Below are positions 5,046 to 9,516 of a stretch of DNA of 9,516 bases, one piece after another (position 1 is the stretch's first letter; each line of letters opens with the position of its first letter). The notes under the pieces are model-generated. The model was given only the letters and a program-made list of their open reading frames with translations, was not told the DNA's origin and made no database searches. Source of the DNA: an uncultured Eubacteriales bacterium (GTDB taxonomy: Bacteria; Bacillota; Clostridia; Christensenellales; CAG-138); assembly GCA_900546845.1 (NCBI GenBank), contig UREK01000048.1:1-9516 (forward strand), in the 5' to 3' direction. Both the position numbers and the translations under genes were made by a program.

Positions 5046-6722
5046 GTGACAGAATGCCTGAGGCTCAAACAGTCCAACTGCAAAAACTGCTATAAGTGCA
5101 TCCGCAACTGCCCGGTGAAATCCATTCGTTTTTCGGACGACCAGGCAAATATCGTGCCGGAGGAATGTATCCTCTGTGGGCATTGCTTCGTCGCCTGCCC
5201 TCAGGGCGCAAAGGAGATCCGCAACGACGTGCCCGCCGTAAAGGCGCTCATCGCCTCCGGCGCGCCGGTGTACGCGAGTGTTGCGCCTTCGTTCGTCGCC
5301 AATTTCGACGGCGCGGCCATCGGCTCGATGGAAAGCGCGCTCAAGACGCTCGGCTTTGCGGGCGCGGAGGAGACGGCTGTCGGTGCGACGATAGTCAAGC
5401 GCGAATACGACCGCATGGTGAACGCGGCGGAGAAGGATGTGATCATCTCCTCCTGTTGCCACAGCGTTAATCTGCTCATCCAGAAGCATTACCCGGACGC
5501 GCTGCCGTACCTCGCGCATGTGCTTTCGCCCATGCAGGCGCATTGCCAGGAGCTGAAGCGCCGTTATCCGGGCGCCAAGACCGTGTTCATCGGCCCCTGC
5601 ATCGCCAAGAAGGACGAGGCGGAGGGCTGCCCGGAGCTTGTGGACTGCGTGCTCACGTTCGAGGAGCTCGCGGCATGGCTGCGGGAAGCGGGCGTGCTCA
5701 TCGCGCCGGATCTGGAACGCAACGAGGAAAGCCGCGCGCGCCTGTTCCCGACGACGGGCGGCATACTGCGCTCCATGGCGGCAGACAGCCCGGAGTATAC
5801 CTACCTCGCCATCGACGGCGTGGAGAACTGCATGCATACGCTCGAGGACGTCCTGAGCGGCAAGGTACACAAGTGCTTCATCGAAATGTCGGCCTGCGTG
5901 GGCAGCTGCGTCGGCGGCCCGGCGATGGACAAAAACCACCGCATGCCCGTGAGCGATTACCTCGCTGTGAACGCCTATGCCGGCAAGCGGGATTTTCCCG
6001 TGGAGCAGCCCGCGTCCGCAGCGCTTAAAAAGAATTTCAAGTACCTGAGCGTGCCGCGCGCGAACTTCGGCAGCGCGGCCATCGAAGCCGTGCTCAAGCA
6101 GATGGGCAAGACCCGGCCCGAGCACGAGCTCAACTGCGGTAGCTGCGGCTACAACACCTGCCGCGACAAGGCGGCCGCCGTCCTGCAGGGCAAGGCGGAT
6201 CTCAACATGTGCCTGCCCTATCTGAAGGACAAGGCGGAGTCCTTCTCGGACAACATCATCAGCAACACGCCCAACGCCGTCATCGTGCTCAACGAGTCCT
6301 TCGAGGTGCAGCAGGTCAACGACGCGGCGTGCAGGCTCATGAACATCCGCGACGCGCGCAACGTCCTTGGGGACCAGGTGGTGCGCATCCTCGATCCGCT
6401 CGTGTTCATGGAAACCTACGCAAGCGGGCGCAACGTATACAACAAGCCGGTCTATCTGGCCGAATATCAGCGCTATGTGGAGCAGACCGTCATCTATGAC
6501 AAGAGCTACCACATTCTCATCTGCATCATGCGCGATGTGACCGCCGAGGCCAAGGAACGCGAGAACCGCGAGGCCATGAGCCGCACGACCATCGAGATCA
6601 CGGACAAGGTCATCGAAAAGCAGATGCGCGCTGTGCAGGAGATCGCATCCCTTTTGGGCGAGACTACGGCGGAGACGAAGATCGCCCTCACCAAGCTCAA
6701 GGAGTCGCTGAGCCATGAATAG
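5046..6722 (+). CDS. hydS: Putative sensory [FeFe]-hydrogenase with PAS domain (HydS-like)
   Basis: Probable H2 or redox sensor of the group C [FeFe]-hydrogenases, cytosolic, 558 residues. Domains in order: two [4Fe-4S] clusters (Cys12, 15, 18, 22 and Cys41, 44, 47, 51); the H-cluster domain with altered signatures SSCCHS (Cys137, Cys138), GPCIAKKDE (Cys185) and SACVGSCVGGP (Cys284, Cys288); an extra Fe-S domain (Cys364, 367, 372, 389); a PAS domain (about 398-500); and a terminal coiled-coil-like helix (about 500-558). All four expected H-cluster ligands are present. The catalytic-type motifs TSCCP and ACPGGC are not kept, and the PAS replaces any catalytic partner domain, so signalling rather than bulk H2 turnover is inferred. 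There is no histidine kinase domain. The GTG start has GGGAGG at 5032-5037. The end overlaps the phosphatase gene by eight bases, implying translational coupling and a shared pathway. Confidence 0.85.
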   Translation: MTECLRLKQSNCKNCYKCIRNCPVKSIRFSDDQANIVPEECILCGHCFVACPQGAKEIRNDVPAVKALIASGAPVYASVAPSFVANFDGAAIGSMESALKTLGFAGAEETAVGATIVKREYDRMVNAAEKDVIISSCCHSVNLLIQKHYPDALPYLAHVLSPMQAHCQELKRRYPGAKTVFIGPCIAKKDEAEGCPELVDCVLTFEELAAWLREAGVLIAPDLERNEESRARLFPTTGGILRSMAADSPEYTYLAIDGVENCMHTLEDVLSGKVHKCFIEMSACVGSCVGGPAMDKNHRMPVSDYLAVNAYAGKRDFPVEQPASAALKKNFKYLSVPRANFGSAAIEAVLKQMGKTRPEHELNCGSCGYNTCRDKAAAVLQGKADLNMCLPYLKDKAESFSDNIISNTPNAVIVLNESFEVQQVNDAACRLMNIRDARNVLGDQVVRILDPLVFMETYASGRNVYNKPVYLAEYQRYVEQTVIYDKSYHILICIMRDVTAEAKERENREAMSRTTIEITDKVIEKQMRAVQEIASLLGETTAETKIALTKLKESLSHE

Positions 6723-7893
6723 CCTCTGCACGGACATCGGCTACGTCTGCCTCAACAAAAAAGGCGAGCAGCTTTGCGGCGACCGTGTGGAGATCGTCGA
6801 GCAGGGGGACAACGCGACCGTTGTCGTGCTGGCGGACGGCCTTGGAAGCGGCGTGAAGGCGAACATCCTCTCCACGCTCACGGCCAAGATCATCTCCACG
6901 ATGATGGCCAACGACATGACTGTTGAGGACTGTGTTTCCACCATTGCCGCCACGCTCCCCGTGTGCGAGGTGCGCAAGGTCGCCTACTCCACGTTTACCA
7001 TCATCCGCATCGCAGGCAGCAACCTGGAAGCGGAGCTCATCCAGTTCGACAACCCGCACATCATCTTCCTGCGGGACGGCAAGCATGTGGAGTATCCCGA
7101 GATCTGCGAGATGATCGACGGAAAGGCCATCTACAAGACCAAGCTCAAGCTGCGGGAAGGCGATGCGTTCATCGCCATGAGCGACGGCGCGATCCACGCT
7201 GGGGTAGGGCAGTCGCTCAACTTCGGCTGGCAGCGGGAGCAGATCGTGGAATTTATGGAGACTATATATGACCCCGCGTTCACGGCAAAGACTCTGAGCG
7301 CCATGCTCGTGAACGAATGCAACCGCCTTTACGGCGGGGAGCCGGGGGACGACACCTCTGCCTGCGCGGTGAAGATCCGCAGGCGCGAGCCGATGAACCT
7401 CATGATCGGTCCGCCGGCGGACCCCAAGGACGTGAATAAGATGATGGCGCTGTTCTTTTCCAAGGAGGGGAAGCACATCGTCTGCGGCGGCACGACCTCC
7501 ACGCTTGCGGCGGAGTTCCTGCACGAGCCGCTCGATGTTTCCATGCCCACCTACATCGACCCGGAGATCCCGCCGACGGCGAAAATCAAAGGTGTGGATC
7601 TTGTGACGGAAGGCGTCATCACCATGAGCCGCGTGCTGGAATACGCACGGGATTATTTAAAGGACAACGAGCGCTATACGGACTGGAGCTATAAGAAGGA
7701 CGGCGCTTCGAGCATTGCGCGGATGCTCTTTGAGGAGGCCACGGACATCAACTTCTACGTTGGCCGCGCCGTGAACCCCGCGCACCAGAACCCAAACCTG
7801 CCTATCGGCTTCAACATTAAGATGCGCCTCATCGAGGAGCTCTCGGAATGCCTGAAGAATATGGGGAAAAAGATCAAGGTCAGTTATTTTTAA
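6715..7893 (+). CDS. SpoIIE/PP2C-type serine/threonine phosphatase with C-terminal extension
   Basis: Likely metal-dependent protein phosphatase acting as the output of the neighbouring hydrogenase sensor. The catalytic domain covers about residues 5-222 of 392. Metal-binding motifs are visible: ADGLGSG (Asp41), MSDG (Asp157) and GDDTSACAV (Asp212, Asp213). Residues 226-392 form a separate region that I do not recognise, beginning MNLMIGPP and containing CGGTTS (257-262); it may be a regulatory or partner-binding domain. No membrane segment or signal peptide is seen. The ATG lies within the last codons of hydS, giving an eight-base overlap. No anti-sigma factor or STAS-type substrate gene is in the window, so the substrate is unknown. 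From memory, phosphatases of this kind accompany some group C hydrogenases, which supports the pairing. Confidence 0.85.
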   Translation: MNSLCTDIGYVCLNKKGEQLCGDRVEIVEQGDNATVVVLADGLGSGVKANILSTLTAKIISTMMANDMTVEDCVSTIAATLPVCEVRKVAYSTFTIIRIAGSNLEAELIQFDNPHIIFLRDGKHVEYPEICEMIDGKAIYKTKLKLREGDAFIAMSDGAIHAGVGQSLNFGWQREQIVEFMETIYDPAFTAKTLSAMLVNECNRLYGGEPGDDTSACAVKIRRREPMNLMIGPPADPKDVNKMMALFFSKEGKHIVCGGTTSTLAAEFLHEPLDVSMPTYIDPEIPPTAKIKGVDLVTEGVITMSRVLEYARDYLKDNERYTDWSYKKDGASSIARMLFEEATDINFYVGRAVNPAHQNPNLPIGFNIKMRLIEELSECLKNMGKKIKVSYF

Positions 7894-7899
7894 AAAATT

Positions 7900-7913
7900 T
7901 AGCCGCAAGGCTA
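7900..7913 (+). other. Small intercistronic hairpin with GCAA tetraloop
   Basis: TAGCC (7900-7904) and GGCTA (7909-7913) flank a GCAA loop of the stable GNRA type. It lies in the 44-base gap between the phosphatase stop and hydC, upstream of the hydC binding site (AAGGAG near 7926-7931). There is no T tract after it, so it is not a terminator. It might affect mRNA processing or stability. Confidence 0.4.
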
Positions 7914-7937
7914 CCAAGCAAGAAGAAGGAGACGGAA

Positions 7938-8414
7938 ATGAACACCCAAGAACTGTACCAGAAGACCGATGCGATCCTTGCCCGGTACGGCACGGAGGAG
8001 CGGAGCATGATCGCGGTGCTGCAGGCTGTGCAGGAAGAATACGCGTACCTGCCCCGCGAGGTATTCCCGTACCTGTCCCAGAAGATGGGGCTCAGCGAGG
8101 CGCATATCTATGGCGTAGCCACATTCTACGAGAATTTCTCGCTCGAACCCAAGGGCAAATACGTCATCAAGGTGTGCGACGGCACGGCCTGCCATGTGCG
8201 CAAATCCCTGCCGATCCTCAACAGGCTGCGCGAGGAACTGGGCCTTTCCGCCGGCAAGATCACTACGGACGACCTGAATTTTACCGTGCAGACTGTGGCC
8301 TGCCTGGGCGCCTGCGGCCTTGCCCCGGCTGTGACCGTAAACGATAAGGTATACCCCGCCATGACGCCGGATAAGGCGTCCGAACTGCTCAAAACGCTGA
8401 AGGAGACGCTCTGA
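7938..8414 (+). CDS. hydC: NuoE-like [2Fe-2S] subunit of an NADH-linked hydrogenase
   Basis: Electron-carrying subunit of a probable cytosolic electron-bifurcating [FeFe]-hydrogenase (HydABC type), homologous to complex I NuoE. It has 158 residues, the usual size. The N-terminal helical part (1-70) carries the family segment IYGVATFYENFSL (57-69). The thioredoxin-like domain holds one [2Fe-2S] cluster with Cys80, Cys85 (C-x4-C) and Cys122, Cys126 (C-x3-C). The frame extends upstream to an ATG at 7848, but that would overlap the phosphatase gene; the ATG at 7938 has AAGGAG at 7926-7931 and gives the normal NuoE N-terminus. hydB starts one base after its stop. The same module occurs in NAD-linked formate dehydrogenases, and only the upstream hydS favours hydrogenase. 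Confidence 0.88.
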   Translation: MNTQELYQKTDAILARYGTEERSMIAVLQAVQEEYAYLPREVFPYLSQKMGLSEAHIYGVATFYENFSLEPKGKYVIKVCDGTACHVRKSLPILNRLREELGLSAGKITTDDLNFTVQTVACLGACGLAPAVTVNDKVYPAMTPDKASELLKTLKETL

Positions 8415-8415
8415 C

Positions 8416-9466
8416 ATGCTCAAAAACAGACAGGATTTGATCGACCTGCGCGCCGCATGCTGCGACGCTGCAAAAAAACAGACCCGCAAGATACTCGTAT
8501 GCACCGGCGCAGGCTGTGTTTCCAGCGGCTCGCTGGACATCTATGCGCGCCTGGTGGAGCTGCTGCGCGAACGCGGCGTGCCCTGCGAGGTGGAGCTCGT
8601 GAAGGATCCGCACGACGACAGCGTGCGGGTTACCAAGGGCGGCTGCCCCGGCTTCTGCGAGATCGGCCCGCTCGTGCGCATCGACCCTGAGGGATACCTT
8701 TACACCAAGGTGAAGGTTTCCGACTGCGAGGACATCATTGACAGGACCATTATCAACGGCGAGCTCGTGGAGCGCCTGGCCTATAAGAGGGACGGCAAGG
8801 TCTATGCCAAGAAAAACGAGATCCCGTTTTACCAGAAGCAGAAGCGCCTCGTGCTCGAACATTGCGGCGAAATCGATTCCGACTGCATCCGCGAATATCT
8901 GAGCGTAGGCGGCTATACTGCGTTTGAAAAGGCGCTTTTCGACATGAGCGCGGACGACATCGTCAACGAGATCAGCGAATCCAACCTGCGCGGGCGCGGG
9001 GGCGGAGGTTTCCCCACCGGGCGGAAGTGGAGCCAGGTGAAGCGCCAGAAGGCCACGCCGAAATACATCGTCTGCAACGGCGACGAGGGCGACCCAGGCG
9101 CGTTTATGGACCGCTCCGTCATGGAGGACGACCCGCATCGCATGCTCGAAGGCATGATGATCGCGGGCCTCGCGGTCGGCGCATCGGAGGGCTACATCTA
9201 CGTGCGCGCGGAATATCCCGTCGCCGTCAAAAAACTCGCCCGCGCCATTGAGCAGGCGACGGAGCTCGGCCTCCTCGGCAAGGACATCCTCGGCAGCGGC
9301 TTCGATTTCACCATCCGCATCAACCGCGGCGCGGGCGCGTTCGTCTGCGGCGAGGGCAGCGCGCTCACCGCTTCCATCGAGGGCAAACGCGGCATGCCGC
9401 GCGTCAAGCCCCCGCGCACGGTGGAGCACGGCCTGTTCAATATGCCGACGGTCCTCAACAACGTGG
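8416..9466 (+). CDS. hydB: NuoF-like NADH/FMN subunit of hydrogenase, 3'-truncated
   Basis: NADH-oxidising flavoprotein subunit of the presumed bifurcating hydrogenase. The first 350 residues are present. An N-terminal [2Fe-2S] domain carries Cys29, Cys34, Cys77 and Cys81. The NuoF core follows: FMN/NADH loop GRGGGGFPTGRKW (193-205), NGDEGDPGAFMDR (221-233), and GAGAFVCGEGSAL (305-317) where many family members read CGEETAL. The gene is cut at 9466 by adapter sequence; the last genomic codons read N-N-V plus G, as expected before the family's N-N-V-E-T. Missing are the SLBB region, the C-x2-C-x2-C [4Fe-4S] site and any C-terminal ferredoxin domain, probably about 250 residues. GAAGGAG at 8399-8405 inside hydC is the binding site for ATG 8416. 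The open frame continues through the adapter, but those codons are not real. Confidence 0.88.
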
Positions 9467-9516
9467 CTGTCTCTTATACACATCTCCGAGCCCACGAGAC
9501 AAGAGGCAATCTCGTA
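9467..9516. other. Nextera sequencing adapter contamination
   Basis: Bases 9467-9485 are CTGTCTCTTATACACATCT, the transposase mosaic end used in Nextera libraries. Bases 9486-9500 are CCGAGCCCACGAGAC, the read-2 adapter. Bases 9501-9508 (AAGAGGCA) correspond, as I recall, to a standard i7 index (N711), and 9509-9516 begin the P7 sequence. The genomic insert therefore ends at 9466. These 50 bases are a library artefact and carry no biology. Confidence 0.98.

Noticed and set aside
4611..6737. 708-codon minus-strand open frame
   Set aside because: It lies antisense to hydS and the intergenic region, has a low-complexity Arg/His/Ala-rich product and no recognisable domain; the + strand frame has complete Fe-S and PAS motifs.
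7848..7937. Upstream in-frame ATG extending hydC by 30 codons
   Set aside because: It overlaps the phosphatase gene, runs through the untranslated gap and lacks a binding site; ATG 7938 has a good one and matches NuoE length.
9467..9485. Transposon Tn5-type mosaic end as a natural mobile element
   Set aside because: It is followed directly by adapter, index and P7 bases, so it comes from library preparation, not from a genomic transposon.
8389..9495. Long minus-strand frame whose product begins MGSEMCIRDS
   Set aside because: Its first codons are reverse-complement adapter sequence, a well-known artefact peptide, and the rest is antisense to hydB/hydC.

Overview
The window is about 9.47 kb of genomic DNA from an anaerobic, GC-rich member of the Firmicutes (Clostridia-like), followed by 50 bases of sequencing adapter at the right edge. 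The assignment rests on several things: a perfect CIRCE operator, strong AGGAGG-type ribosome binding sites, the flavin-based electron-bifurcation gene pair nfnAB, and a sensory [FeFe]-hydrogenase beside hydC/hydB. These point to a fermenter that balances NADH, NADPH, reduced ferredoxin and H2. All protein genes lie on the + strand; the long minus-strand frames are GC-driven shadows.

Layout. Positions 1-235 are a GC-rich, hairpin-rich stretch with no convincing gene. Positions 237-263 are a CIRCE heat-shock operator, followed by a leader of about 245 bases and an hsp20-family chaperone (508-942) with a strong terminator (961-993). The leader contains a segment complementary to both the Shine-Dalgarno sequence and the start codon of hsp20, so it is a candidate RNA thermometer. 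A LysR-type regulator (1178-2116) follows, with its own sigma-A-like promoter. Between it and nfnA lie a dyad placed like a LysR operator, an extended -10 promoter and an attenuator-like terminator inside the leader. nfnA (2438-3292) and nfnB (3295-4722) encode the two subunits of NADH-dependent reduced ferredoxin:NADP+ oxidoreductase. A 323-base intergenic stretch holds two terminator-like hairpins.

The second operon starts at 5046. It contains a putative sensory [FeFe]-hydrogenase (hydS-like, with 2x[4Fe-4S], H-cluster domain, extra Fe-S domain, PAS domain and coiled coil), overlapping by 8 bases with a SpoIIE/PP2C-type phosphatase. Next come hydC (NuoE-like) and hydB (NuoF-like), the latter cut off by the contig end. 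The expected next gene, a catalytic hydA, is outside the window. The likely logic is that the HydS-PAS protein senses H2 or redox state and signals through the phosphatase, while HydBC supplies the NADH/flavin module of an electron-bifurcating hydrogenase and NfnAB links the NADH/ferredoxin pool to NADPH.

The last 50 bases (9467-9516) match from memory the Nextera transposase end, read-2 adapter, an 8-base index and the start of the P7 sequence. They are not part of the genome.
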